A stretch of 64,000 nt of DNA from Brasenia schreberi (lineage: Eukaryota; Streptophyta; Magnoliopsida; Nymphaeales; Cabombaceae): NCBI GenBank assembly GCA_036023115.1, contig JAYKKT010000055.1:13020501-13084500 (forward strand), in the 5' to 3' direction. The notes under the pieces are model-generated. The model searched no databases. It had not been told where the DNA came from and was given only the letters and a program-made list of their open reading frames with translations. Of the stretch, positions 10,960-23,400 are shown piece by piece (within the stretch, counting starts at the first letter, position 1; each line of letters starts with the position of its first letter). The position numbers and the translations under genes are program-made.

Positions 10960-13900
10960 ATGATGGAAGATCCCTTTTACAAAAATACAAAAACATTTGA
11001 AAAACTCATAATCAAAAAAATGAAAAAATTGCAAAAACCAAAAATATTGGAAAATCAAAAACTCGAAAATAGAGTAGTTGTATAGTTCCTAAAGTTCTTG
11101 TTTTGCAAAAACACAAAAAAATCGAAAATCTACAAAATACCAAAAAGATTTTGTACATAGCGGCTCCTGGTTGGACTTTGGAAAAAGAAAAGGATTTCGA
11201 AAGAAACGCCGTCTGCATAGCCAGGCCAAAGATTTCGAAATCAATTGAAAATCCAAGTGTAAAACCAGGTCTTTTGAAAACTCACGCATTAAATTCCCTC
11301 GGGTATATAACCCATGAGAATGATCGAAACCCAGAAGTGGATCCCCTTGAGGAAGATCCCACTTCTGAGCTCCCAGAATTTCATAAAATTCTCAATTTTT
11401 AAAGACCTTCCAATTCAATAGGAGGAGATTTCATAGAGGTAAACCTAGGGAGTGATTCCAATCTCAAACTCATCAAAATAGGGGCATGTTTGCATGAACA
11501 TGAAAGATCAGCATTCATTGCATTTCTACAAACCTATTTAGATGTGTTTGCATGGACGTATGAAGACATGCCGGGCATAGACCCCAGCATTGTTGAATAT
11601 CGTCTTCCCTTAGATGCGGATGTAAAACCCAGAAAGTAGAAGCTTAGGAAAATACACCCGAATGTACACACGCAAGTCAAAGAGGGTTTAGAAGATCTGT
11701 TAAAAGCCAAATTTATAAAACCCATTGCGTATTCTGATTGGTTGTCAAACATCGTTGTAGTTCGAAAAACCAATGGGAAAATTCGAATATGCATCGATTT
11801 CAGAAACCTGAATAAAACCACTCCAAAGGATAATTATCCTTTTCCAAACATAGATTTGATAGTCGATAGTACTGCAAATCACGAAATATTTTCGTTTATG
11901 GATGGCTATTCAGGCTATAATCAAATTAAATTAAGTCCACGAGATCAGGGTAAGACCGCATTCACAACCCCGTGGGGCACGTACTGCTATACAGTCATGC
12001 CCTTTGGTTTGAAAAATGCCGACGCAACATACCAGAGAGCCATGACCACGATCTTCCATGATCAGATTCATGAGCTCGTAGAAGTGTATGTAGTTGATCT
12101 CTTGGCGAAATCCAAAACCCGATGCACTCATATCGAATGTTTGCAAAAGATTTTCGAAAGGCTTAGGCTTTACAAAGTAAAGCTAAACCCTAAAAAATGT
12201 GTATTCGGGGTAGAGTCTGGAAAGCTTCTGGGCTTTATGGTAAGCCAAAGGGGTATAGAAGTCGACCCCTCTAAATGTCGAGCCATCATAGACATGGATC
12301 TACCCTCCAATCTCACCCAAATTCGTAGCCTCCAAGATCGATTACAGTCCGTTCGCCGGTTTATATCAAACCTGGCGACTAGATGCGAACCCTTCAACAA
12401 GCTATTGAGGAAGGGCACGAAATTCTTATGGGATGACGACTGCCAGAAGTCCTTCGAGAGACTAAAGGCATACCTGGTTAATCCCCCCGTTTTGAATCCT
12501 CCAAAGCAAGGAAAACCGCTTTTACATTACATTTCTGTGCATACGAATGCTTTGGGAGCACTATTGGCTCAATACGAGGATGACACCCATAAGGAGTATG
12601 CCATCTACTATATTTCGAAAACTCTCTTGGCTTATGAACGAAATTATCAAGCCATGGAGAAGACGGGCTTGGCCCTAGTTTGGGCCTGCCAGAAATTCAA
12701 ACACTATTTTCTAGATCATGAGATCTGGATAGTGTCCAAGCTTGATCCAATCAAGCACTTGTTCGAAAAATCCATTCTCACGGGTAGATTGGGCAAATGG
12801 CAACTCCTTCTAATGGAGTATGACTTAAAATATCATCACCAGATCTTCGTTAAGGGGCAAGCCCTAGCAGACTATGTGGCTGAGTTCCCCCTGGAGGACG
12901 CATATCCCACACTTGATGAAATGCCTGACGAAGGCATATTGCAAAACCATTTCCATAACCACATTTTGGCAAACTCTTTCGAAAACCAAGTGTGGAAAAT
13001 GCACTTCGATGGGGCACGAAACCAACGAGGGGCTGGTGCTGGGGTCATCCTCATCTCCCCTGAAAAGGGCGAGATTCCCATAGCAATCCGCTTAGATTTC
13101 GAATGTTCCAACAACATAGCTGAGTTTGAAGCACTCATACAAGGCTTAAGAATTTCGAAAACTCTAGGGGCCTCATGCATCGAAGTCTTTGGAGATTCGC
13201 TCCTTGTTATAAACTAGGTTTTGAAAATTTGGCAAGTACGTAACGAAAAACTACTTCCATATCACGAGTTGGCCACTCGATTGGTTGAGTCATTCCAATC
13301 GTGTAAACTCACATACGTGGGAAGATAGGACAATGGCATTGCCGATGCCCTCTCCTCTTTGGGTTCAGCCCTAAAGGTTGATCCCATTTCAGGGACCCAA
13401 TCTTTAGAAATATGGCATGCACCCAACCCATCCACACACGATTTGGATATTTGCCAAAATAACCCAGATTTTGTTGAAAAACCTTGGTTTTACAAAATCA
13501 AGCATTTTTTAGAAAATGGGGGATTCACCGAGGATGCCATGTCTAAAGATAAGGCATTCACCCGTAAAATTTCGACCCGATATACCATTTTGGGTAGGGT
13601 TCTATATAAGAAAAGTTTTACCGGCATCCTACTTAGATGTATCGATCTAGAGGAGGCTAGGATAGTGATGCATGAATTCCACGATGGAGAATGTGGAGGT
13701 CATGTTAATGCCAACACGATGGCAATGAAAATACTTAGAGGGGGCTATTTTTGGTCCACCCTGAAAAAGGATTGTCACGATCATGTTAGGAAGTGTCATC
13801 CATGTCAAGTGCATGGGCATGCCATTCATATCCCATCATCTGCATTGCATTCTGTGGTCAGCCCCTGGCCATTCGCCATGTGGGCGTTTGACATTGTAGG

Positions 13901-14721
13901 CCCAATATTTCCAAAAGCCTCGAATGGGCATCGATTTATTTTAGCAACCACGGAGTATTTCTCCAAGTGGGTGGAAGCCATTTCCCTAACCAACGTGCTG
14001 GGGCAACATGTGGTGGCTTTCATCCCGAGGAATATCCTGGCACGATTTGGGGTTCCACGAGACCTTGTGTCTGATAATGGCACCCCATTCAAGAATGAGC
14101 GGATGGTTAAGTTGTGCAACACGTATGGCATAACTCACCACTTCTCTTCGCCCTACTACCCTAAAGGCAACGGCCAAGCTGAAGCCACAAACAAGACTCT
14201 CATTAGCATAATTGAGAAGACTTTAGAAAAGGGTAGGACGTGGCATGAGAAGCTGGATGAAGCCTTATGGGCTTATAGGAATTCCATCTGGACTCCCACG
14301 AATGCCGCACCATTCAAATTGGTCTATGGCAGAAACGCCATTCTTCCCATTCATACTCAATTGCATTCATTTCATACATCCATAGCACTCGACCTCCCCC
14401 TAGAGACGCTTCAGCATGCTAGGATGGCCGAACTAGATTTGAGAGGCGACTCCTTTGGATCATGCTCGTGCATACCAGCAAAGGATAGCCTGACATTATG
14501 GCAAACACATGAGACCTCGCCACTTTGAAGTGGGAGATCTGGTTTTCAAAATCATCCACTATCGTGGCCCACATCCCCTTGGAAAGTGGCGCCCCAAGTG
14601 GGATGGACCCTATGTTGTACGTGCAACCACCACGAACAACTCGTATTGGTTGACCGATATAGAAGGTAGGAATTTAGCAGATCCTATCAATATTCAATAC
14701 TTAAAGAAGTATTATTTGTAG
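10960..14721 (+). pseudogene. E2 ORF2: pol (RT, RNH, aRNH, INT), broken
   Basis: This frame would encode the replication and integration enzymes. Domains: Lys-rich linker (10960-11400); RT, with DFRNLNK near 11800; gypsy-type RNase H (about 12510-12760); archaeal-type RNase H from MHFDGARNQ near 13000; integrase zinc finger (H..H, CHPC) at about 13670-13805; and an integrase core with catalytic Asp 13890, Asp 14073 and Glu 14181. The Asp-Glu spacing of 35 residues is canonical. There is no chromodomain: the chain ends about 30 residues after the WTDIEG-like strand. Lesions: frameshift near 11085, stops near 11401 and 11638, RT box YVVD instead of YVDD at 12087-12098, a stop near 13215 and another near 13328, and an indel near 14443. 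Confidence 0.9.
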
Positions 14722-15883
14722 GATTTAGATTAAATTCCCCATTTTCGAAAAACCTTAGGGATAGCTGCCCTGAGACCTGAAAATAAGGTGCAAAGGCAAA
14801 ATCGTGTGACCCTGAGTGAGAGAATTCGCACTTGTGAAAGAGTGGAGTCTTCAAAATCGTGGTTACATTTCAACATCCTTCTTATTACAAAGAAAGGCCT
14901 AGTTCAATATAGCAAGATACTTGCAAGTAGTACGTGCTATTTCTAAATAGGCTGATCTGGAATGGATCGAGTGTGACCTTGGGATAAGTCCTCCCCTCTT
15001 CTCTTCTCCTTCCAAAAGGAAAACACGGCTCAAATAAAGGGAATTTCCCATCCAAAGTCTCTTTCCAAAAGAAAAAAACCAGAATTCAAAAGAAAAATCA
15101 ATTCTCTTGTGAAAAAGAGGGATTAAAGAAAAAATGCTCCCAAAGGGAGACCCTCTATGGAAAAAAAGGAAAAAGAGGCCAAAAGCTCAACATGAGCAGT
15201 TTTCCACCTTCTATGCCTTAAACCACGTGACGCTTCAGAAGGGACCGTGGTATCTCTTTCCCATCCCTGGCTTATCCCAAGCTAGAACATGGTTCATTTC
15301 GAGGAATTCTAAAGTAAAAATAGGATTTACTTACTTGAATTTCATTTTGTTTGAGAATTCGACGTTTTGAGTAAGACGTAGGAATTTGAAATATGCCTTG
15401 TTTTCTTATAAAACCTCCGCTAGATAAGCAAGTGTCAAGACTCAAGCAAAGGAAAAGCACGAAGAGCTCGAGATCCTTAGGATTGAGACTCAAGACAGTT
15501 GTCCCTTTTGTAAATAGCTTTTGTAAATAAATTTTGAAAATCGAACATCGAACAACATAGCATCTGCTCACTTGGATCTGCAGGCCTTGTAAGTCTCAAG
15601 AGTTCGACCATATCTGGTCTCTGGGAGGTCGCCACTCTTGGCACCACACCCATGTCATGCATCTACATTTCCACGCATGGACATTTGCATAACATGATCC
15701 CATTTTAGGACCAGAAACCGTTTTGTATATCCCTTTGGCGTGATATCTCCTCCTACCAGGGTTTTAAAACTAAGATTTTGCTAAAGATTGGGACGATCCC
15801 ATATTTTCGTGGATAGATCTAGGGAGACATTTAAAGGGGTGTTTGTCGTCTTTGCCATTATCCAAATCGATTTGGACAATGCC
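14722..15883 (+). other. E2 3' untranslated region
   Basis: About 1.16 kb between pol and PPT. It is conserved with E5 (42326-43480) and, inverted, E7 (55659-56786), yet has no shared ORF. It includes purine-rich tracts (15050-15180), an AATAAA-like 'aaataaatttt' near 15527, and a 'ggcgtgatatctcctcctacc' block near 15737. The small ORF at 15134-15370 is not kept in the other copies. Confidence 0.7.
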
Positions 15884-15892
15884 AAAGAGGGG
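15884..15892 (+). promoter_or_regulatory. E2 polypurine tract
   Basis: AAAGAGGGG followed by CATC and the LTR start TGTAAACACC. This is the plus-strand priming site expected just 5' of the 3' LTR. E5 has the same sequence and spacing, and E7 has it on the minus strand. Confidence 0.85.
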
Positions 15893-15896
15893 CATC

Positions 15897-18366
15897 TGTA
15901 AACACCCCGAAATCCCACGAACTTCTCAAATAAAACCTGGTTTTATAAAAGCAGCCCCAAAGGGCTATTTTGAGTTTGGAAACCTAGGAGCCTTCCAGAC
16001 AAACCCTGTACATATGTTTAAAACTGTATATGCTTTAAAATATGTATAATATGCTTTTAAAACCTTTTAAAACACATTTTGAAACCCCACGAAGCGGCTT
16101 GGCTTGATAAAAGCAGAACCAGAAGAGCCAAAGAGAGCCCGAAACCGGAGCACATGTCGAGCCCAGCACAGCAACTCTCGTGTTAGATCCACCCCCAGGA
16201 TCTCGAACATCCAAGTCCCTGTTATCAGCAAAAATCCTTTGAAGTCATCTCCGGAAGGTGAAAACAGAAGTGGACGACCATGTTGGCAAAGACCCAACGT
16301 AGACGGAGTACTGATGCTGTCAGACCCCACACAAACCGTTTGTTTCGAACATACCCTGAAGGAGTTAGAATTCAGTTTGGATTGGATCTGGACCATATAT
16401 ATCCAGATCCCAATCCAAACGTATGTGTGGATTTGGATCTAGAGATCCAATCCAATATCCACATCCATGGCCCACATCACCTTCTCATAAATGGAGGTGG
16501 GGCCCACTTGAAATTCACGTGGGATTATGGGCATGAGAGAGAATGGGGAGGATAAGCATGAGGGGAATCGTATTAAGCTTGACTTATGTGTCAAGTTTGG
16601 GGTTAATCATGTGGGTTAGCTTAATTAGTGTGGGTTTAAGCTTGTATGAGCCAAAACCTAACCTAGGGCTGCACCAACATGATGCAATGAAGTCTATGGG
16701 TTATGCAAAGGGAGCTTCCTAACCCAATCCTAAGCCAAAACCCCTAATCCTAGCCCTTTACCCTAATCTCGGCCTAATCCTAGCCTAATCACCTAACCCA
16801 CTTCCCTAATCTCGGCCTAATCCCAACCTAATCACCTAACCCACCTCCCTAATCCTTCCCTAAACCTAGCCTAATTCCCTTAATCCTAACCTAATCCTAG
16901 CCTAAACACCTAACCCACCTCACTAAATCTCACTCCAAAACCAACCCACCTAGCTAAGCCCTAAACCACTAAACCACCCCACCTAAAACCTAGCACACCA
17001 TATCCCTAAAACCACCTAAAACAAAATATCTGGCCCCCCCTCAAAACCAGCCCACCTTATCACCACACCACCATCACCTAAACCACCAAACCGCCCTCTC
17101 AAAACCAGCCCCAACCGCCCCTTTGAAACCTATAACCCCCCCCCCTAGTGGGCGGGTTTTTCAACTTTTTCAGCCAGCATTTTGGGCCAGCCGAGCCCTC
17201 TCTCACCTTGCTCTCTTCTCTCATTCCATGCCACCACTACCCCCGGTCTGCACCACTCCACGCCACCACTACCTCCCGGCCTGCTGCACTCCACGTCGCC
17301 ACCAACTGCCAGCTCCATCCACCTTCCACCCGGCTGCCCTCCTTCCACACACCGACCTCCCTCTCCGGTACGGTTAGTACCTCAACCCAACTTCACCCTA
17401 TCTTCACTCCCCCTCCACTCTCAACCCCCCCATAGCACCCTACCTTAGCCTAGTTTTCACTCCACTCAACCGGCCACCACCTAACCACCCGCTTCCCTAC
17501 CATCCCTTAGTGACACCCCAACCACCTTACCTTGCTCCCTAGGACCTGTCCCTTCCACTCTCAACCACCCCTTAACTCCACCTTCCATAGCACCCTACCT
17601 TCCCATCCGTGACATCCCCTAGCTACCCCAGCCGGCTACCACTTAAACCGCCCCTAGTCGGCCATTCACAGCCGACTGCACCCAAGTAAGGGCCCATATA
17701 TATTATATACGTATTTTCCTTTCGGCTATGTCTTTAAGATTTGGGTTTTAAGGTTCAGCAGTGTGCGTAGTCTTTACATATATACATGGCACACACTTGC
17801 ACTATTGAGCCTTTCCGCTCTTAAGATATAGCCATATTTCTCTTCCGCAATTTCCCTTCGGCAATTTACATTACAATTCATTTCCCTTCGGCAATTTACA
17901 TTACAAGTCATTTCCCTTCGGCATTGTCTTTTAAATTTGGGTTTTCCCTTTGGAGTTGCATGAGTTTGCATTGCATATATGCCATACCACGAGTTAGGAC
18001 GCATATTGCATCAAAGCAAACCCCATACTCCCGCTCAAAGTTGCCACACTTAGGCTGAGTGTTCATAACACACACCTAGTTGGCCCAAAAAGGGATAAAA
18101 AGAAAGACTTAGGCATGTGCAAATCCACGTGAAATAAAATCTGAAAATCATACAAAACAACCCGAATCAAACACCTCAAACACATTTTCGTAGGTTCTTA
18201 TATTCCAAAACTCGATTTTTAAAAGCGTACAGACTGATCCTTGCGCATCGGTGCAAGAAGGTCTGCGACGAAAAGAGCTTGCTTGCTCACAGTCGCCACG
18301 TTAGGAGTCAGGTTTAAAAATATCTCTTCGCTAGCTTAAGTAAGCTAGCTGGCATGCCCTTTTGCT
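15897..18366 (+). repeat. E2 3' LTR, last ~75 bp missing
   Basis: It starts TGTAAACACCCCGAAATCCC. It contains CCATATATATCC near 16393, degenerate CCTAAT repeats (16730-16960), a C-run in place of the TATA region near 17140, a proline-rich-looking GC segment (17200-17480), subrepeats with TTCCCTTCGG near 17840-17915, and the U5 stem-loop near 18240. Compared with S2-S4 it lacks roughly 0.8 kb between the GC segment and the subrepeats (join near 17680). It stops after GGCATGCCCTTTTGCT at 18366, where E3 begins. Confidence 0.87.
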
Positions 18367-19668
18367 ATCTCACAGTCGTCACATCCATCCGCTCGTTTTT
18401 AAATGGGGTGCCATTATCGGACACAAGATCTCTTGGAACTCCAAATCGAGCCAAGATGTTTTTCCTAATGAAAGCCACCACATGTTGCCCCTGGACATTT
18501 GTCTGGGAGGCGGCTTCGACCCACTTGGAAAAATACTCAGTGGCTGCTAAAATGAACCTGTGTCCGTTCGAGGCCTTTGGAAAAATTGGTCCTATGATAT
18601 CAAATGCCCACATGGTGAATGGCCAGGGGCTAACCACAGAATGTAGTGATGATGAGGGGATATGAATGGCGTGACCATGCACTTGACACGGGTGACACTT
18701 CCTAACATGTTCGTGGCAATCTTTTCTCAGGGTGGACCATAACCCGCTCTAAGTATTTTCATCGCCATCATGTTGGCATTGACATGACCTCCACATTCTC
18801 CATCATGGAATTCATGCATAACAGTCCTAGCCTCCTCTAGGTCGACGCATCTTAGTAAGATGCTGGTAAAACTCTTTTTGTACAGAACCCCACCCAAAAT
18901 CGTGTATCGGGTAGAAATTTTTTGGATGAATGCCTTATCTTTAGGTATGGCATCCTCGGTGAATCCCCCATTTTCTAGAAAATTCTTTATGTCATAAACC
19001 CAAGATTTTTCATCAGAATCAGGATTATTTTGCAAATTTGCAAATTGTGTATGGAAGGAGTGGGTGAGTGCCATATTTTAAGGGGTCTGGTTCCGAGAGT
19101 GGGATCGACCCTTAGGGCTGAACCCAAGGATGAGAGGGCATCAACAACGCCATTATCCTCTCTCCCTACGTGTGTGAGAGTACACGATTGGAACGACTCG
19201 ACCAGTCGAGTGGCCAACTCGTGGTATGGAAGCAGTTTTTCATTTCGAACTTGCCAAATTTTTAAAACTTGGTTTATAACAAGGAGTGAATCTCCAAAGA
19301 CTTCGATGCATGATGCCCCTAGAGTTTTTGAAACTTTTAAACCTTGTATGAGTGCTTCATACTCAACTATATTGTTGGAATATTCAAAATCTAGGCGAAT
19401 TGCTATGGGGATCTCTCCCTTTTCCGGGGATACGAGGATGATCCCGGCACCAGTCCCTCATTGGTTTCGTGCCCCGTCGAAGTGCATCTTCCACACTTGG
19501 TTTTCGAAAGAGTTTGCCAAAATGTGGTTTTGAAAATGGTTTTGCAATATGCCTTCATCAGGCATTTCGTTGAGTGTGGGATACACATCTTCTAGGGGGA
19601 ACTCAGCCACGTAGTCTGCTAGGGCTTGCCCCTTAATGGAGACCTGGTGATGGTATTTCAAATCATAC
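18367..19668 (-). pseudogene. E3 pol, 3' part: aRNH and integrase, truncated
   Basis: This continues the E3 pol read from 30125; the reading frame across the E4 insertion is ...LLLMEY then DLKYHHQ. Seen here are the end of the RNase H connection, aRNH (MHFDGARNQ near 19490; SNNIVEYEAL- and GDSLL-like motifs with frameshifts), the integrase zinc finger near 18690-18830, and the integrase core Asp (AFDIIGPI) and second Asp (SDNGTPFKN) near 18400-18610. It ends before the catalytic Glu. About 18 bp of filler (18367-18384) separates it from the E2 LTR. At least four frame breaks are visible. The 3' LTR is lost. Confidence 0.87.
19664..19668. repeat. E4 target-site duplication, left copy (catac)
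   Basis: catac here and at 30125-30129 flank E4. Joining the two sides restores E3 pol without gap or overlap. Confidence 0.9.
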
Positions 19669-19745
19669 TATAGACACCGAAAATTTTCACTTACTGGTTC
19701 TTAGGCTTGAAGTGAACCTTTTCGCAATCTACTTCGCTTTATGGG
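19669..19745 (-). repeat. E4 3' LTR tip
   Basis: Only the U5 end of the 3' LTR remains: TATAGACACCGAAAATTTTC (TGTAGACACC with one change), continuing to CTTCGCTTTATGGG. The matching 5' LTR end at 26826 reads TGTAGACACCGAAAATTTTC. Confidence 0.85.
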
Positions 19746-20414
19746 TTTTACATCCGCATCTAAGGGAAGACGATGCTCAACAATGCTGGGATCTATGCCC
19801 GGCATGTCTTCATACGTCCATGCAAACACATCTAAATAGGTTTGTAGAAATGCAATGAATGCCAATCTTTCAGTTCCATGCAAGCATGCGCCTATTTTGA
19901 TGGTTTTGGGATTGGAATCATCCCCTAGGTTTACCTCTATGAAATCTCCTCCTACTAATTGGGAAGGTCTTTTAAAATCGAGAATTTTATGAAATTCTGG
20001 AAGCTCAGAAGTGGGATCTTCCTTAAGGGGATCCACTTCTGGGCTTCGATCATTCTCGTGGGCTATAGACCTGAGGGAATTTGATGCATGATTTTCAAAA
20101 AGACCTGGTTTTGTACTTAGATTTTCAAGTGATTTCGAAATTTTTGGTCTGGCTATGTAGACGACGTTTCTTTCAAAATCCTTTTCTTATGCCAAAGTCT
20201 TACCAGGAGCAGCTATATACAAAATCTTTTTGGTATTTTCCAAATTTTCGATTTTTTTAGGTTTTTGTAAAACAAGAACTTTAGGAACTATACAAAGCAC
20301 TCTATTTTCGAGTTTTTGTTTTTCCATTGTTTTTGGCTTTTCTTCCTTTTTGATTTTTTTGATTTTAAGTTTTCCAAATGTTTTTGTATTTTTATAAAAG
20401 GGAACTTCTGTCAT
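19736..20414 (-). pseudogene. E4 pol remnant: N-terminal linker only
   Basis: From ATGACAGAAGTTCCC at 20414 (other copies ATGATGGAAGATCC) it encodes the Lys-rich linker, then GGDFIEVNLG, TYLDVFAWTYEDMPGID and the start of the PLDADVKPIK block. It is cut off at about 19739 before the RT fingers. A stop near 20187 breaks the linker. Confidence 0.82.
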
Positions 20415-20416
20415 AC

Positions 20417-20498
20417 CTACAAAGGAAAAACACTACGGGTTAGACTCGGAATAGGAGATCTAAATCGTAGGTCTCTTCTAAGGCAGGTTCTAGGGCAC
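20417..20498 (-). other. candidate PR-RT intron of E4, 82 bp
   Basis: On the minus strand: AAG-G/GT donor at 20498, CTAAC at the ORF1 stop (about 20439-20443), TTTTTCCTTTGTAG acceptor ending 20417. Same geometry as in E2. Confidence 0.5.
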
Positions 20499-23400
20499 CC
20501 TTGACCCAAGTGGTCACAGGGGGTGGATCTGGCGGTATTCTAGGAGTATAGCCGATCCCATATCGGCTTGGATTGGCCCTAGGAAGGATGGGCTCTAGGA
20601 GACCCTGGTTTTGTGCCCCTAGACTCTTGTAGGGTGTGTAGCCCATATTCAACAACATGTTCCACGATTTTTTGTTTTTTGAGAAGGTGTGATATAAATC
20701 GTGGTCCTGGAACATGCTGTCGTCCATATTGTGCTCATATGGCCTCTTGTCCAGGGGCTTTGGAAATAGGGAATGCTTGGGTTTTCCTAGAAGGGTTAGA
20801 GTCGGGAGGGGGCCTGCTTTGTGTGGCCCCTTCACACATACAACCTTCATAGGGTTGTTTAACACGAGCCTTGGCGGCTCAATCACAATGTGCCCCAAGT
20901 TAGCCTCATGGGCCTGGGAGCTTGATAAACAAGGGGAGTTTATAATCCCCTGAAGCTGTGGGTGACTCTCACCTAGGATCACTACGACCTGGTCCCTGAA
21001 AGGGATCTTGACACACCTATGGAAGGTGGATGGCACAGCTTACAAGTTGTGTATCCAGGGCCTTCCCAGCAACAGGTTATAATGGGGGTGGATGTCCAAG
21101 ACATGGAACACCCCCATGTGTACGATCCCTCCCGTTTCCATTGGGAGTTCGATGGATCCTAAAGGCCTAGACGCATTCCCATCGTATCCAGTGATAACAA
21201 TGGGGCTTGGGTTCACAGAAGTCAAGGTGACTCCGATTTTATACGCCACATGAAGTGGAAGGATGTTGAGCCCTCCTCCTCCATCGACTAGGCACCTATC
21301 CAGAGAGTGGTTATTCAGAACCACCTCGATATGCAGGGCCTGGTTGTGGGACTCGTAGGGTCTATCTACATCATCTTCCGAGAAAGTGATGGGCGATTTT
21401 GCTCCTAATAAAGCCAACTTGGGTAGACAGGGATTTCAGACTTATGTTCGAATCAACCTTGGCCCTTTCTAGAATTTTCTCTAGCACGAGTCTATGCCTA
21501 AGCGAGGTTTGTATAAGCTCTAGGATAGACATGTGGATAGGAATCTTTGAAATGTGGTTTTCGAAGTCATAAGGATTTAGGATGACTTTATCCTTGTCTG
21601 CTTTTGGCAGAACACCAGGGATACATGCTTTTGAGGGGCCAGGCACACTGACCACCTTTTTAGTACTTTGTAGGTGCGGGGGTTGATAGATCCTCCCGAA
21701 TCTAGTCACTTCCCCCATGACCAGCCTAGGGTTCGCGCTAAATTTGGCTCTAAGTATGTGTTGAGGAGAACCTAGAAGTTTTAAAACTGGTTTATCCGGG
21801 GATTCAGCTCTTAGTGGTCCCCGGATGATGACTTGGGCGGGCTTCTTGTATAGTACTGTAGACGCGCGAAAATTCCCCTCCTCTCACCTTTTTAGGGCTC
21901 GGAGCGGATCCTCTCGTGTGTCTAAGGCCTTATTTATGCAAACAGGGCGTGCCAGCTAGCTTACCTAAGCTAGCGAAGATATATTTAACACTGACTTCTA
22001 ATCGTGGCGACTGTGAGCAAGTGATCTCTTGTCGTCGCAGACCTTCTTGCACCGATGCGTAAGGGTCAGTTTGTACGCTTTGCAAAAATCGAGTTTTTGG
22101 AGAGAAAGTCTACGAAGCGGTTCGAGGTGTCTAATTCGGGTCTTTTAGATGCGATTGCATGTTTTAGATCACATGGATTTGCACGTGCCTAAGTCTTTTC
22201 TTTTATCCCTTTTCGGGCCACCTAGTTTGTGTGCTATGACTACATGGGCGAATTCGAGCGGGGCTTGCTTTGATGCAATATGCGTCCTACCTTGTGGTAT
22301 GGTGTAGATGCAACGCAAACTCATGCTACTCCAAAGGGAAAACCCGAATGTAAAGACAATACTGAAGGGAAATAACCGAAGGGAAATAACCGAAGGGAAA
22401 TGACCTGTAAAGTAAGTGGCGAAGGGAGATATGTATATAGAGTATGTATATGAGCCCTTACTCGGGTCTTGCAAATAAGAGCGAAGGCTCAATGTGGGTG
22501 CGTTCTTGAATTGAAATGACTTACACACACGACATGAAATTAAACCCAAATATAACTGCAATAAGGCCTTTACTAAGGTCTTGGGAGTAAGAGCGAAGGC
22601 TCAATGTGTGTGAGAGTGCTTGAATTGAAAGACTTACCCACACGACATGAAATGAAACCCAAATAGTATAGGTTGGCCCTTACGTGGGTCTTTCAAATAA
22701 GAGCGAAAGCTCAATATGTGTGAGAGTGCTTGAATTGAAAGACTTACCCACACGACATGAAATGAAACCCAAATAGTATAGGTCGGCCCTTACTTGGGTC
22801 TTTCAAATAAGAGCGAGAGCTCAATGTGTGTGAGTGCTTGAATTGAAAGACAACGCACCCAACTTAAGCAAAAACCCTACAAAATGAAAGTATATGTATA
22901 TACTTATGTATTAGGGGCTGATTAGGCCCGTGTGTGTTCAAAATCGTGCACAACTAAGAGAGTGCACATGTGTGGGTGTGCCAAGCCACGTTATTACAAG
23001 CGGGGGGAGACTATGCTCCATTATTACAACCCCGTATCGAATTGAATCTCAAGCAAGTATACAACTAAAGTCCGAGTTAGGCACTTACTAGTAGCTGGTC
23101 CGTAGAGGCCTTGCTTGAGCGTGGGCTTGGCCTTCGCCTTGGGCTGCAAACGGGAGCTCCGCGAGGGTGAACGACAAAGGGTGCTGGCCGGCTGCAAATG
23201 GGGCGCGGGATAGGCGCCTTGAAGGTGGCCGGCTGCAAGCAAGGATGTCACCTTGGTGTGGGGGATTAAAGGGGCTGGGCAAGGTGAGTATGTAGGGTCA
23301 CTAGGAGGGTATATAGTGTTAGGGAGTATGGCCCTAAGGGGAGCTTAAGGGAAGGTTGAATGGGACACCTAGGGGAAAAGAGATGGCTGGCCGAATGGAA

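Larger units (their letters stand above)
7446..18366 (+). mobile_element. E2: near-complete Tat-clade LTR retrotransposon
   Basis: Order: 5' LTR end (7446-7934), PBS (7941-7958), ORF1 gag-PR (8079-10934), candidate intron (10876-10957), ORF2 pol (10960-14721), 3' untranslated region, PPT (15884-15892) and 3' LTR (15897-18366). The LTR pair can be compared over 414 bp (7446-7859 with 17953-18366). They align without gaps and I count about 17 differences, mostly CG against TG or CA. Both outer ends are lost (L4 on the left, a join to E3 on the right), so no TSD remains. It is the best reference copy in the window for domain order, though inactive. Confidence 0.93.

Noticed and set aside
11534..11821. 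Minus-strand ORFs opposite RT and integrase (for example here and at 13826-14131)
   Set aside because: They recur opposite conserved pol in every copy and follow from pol codon use; no independent evidence for translation.
17123..17448. Overlapping Pro/Ser-rich ORFs in three frames
   Set aside because: They sit in a C-rich part of the LTR leader; equivalent LTR segments (47324-47676, 51171-51527) do not keep one frame.
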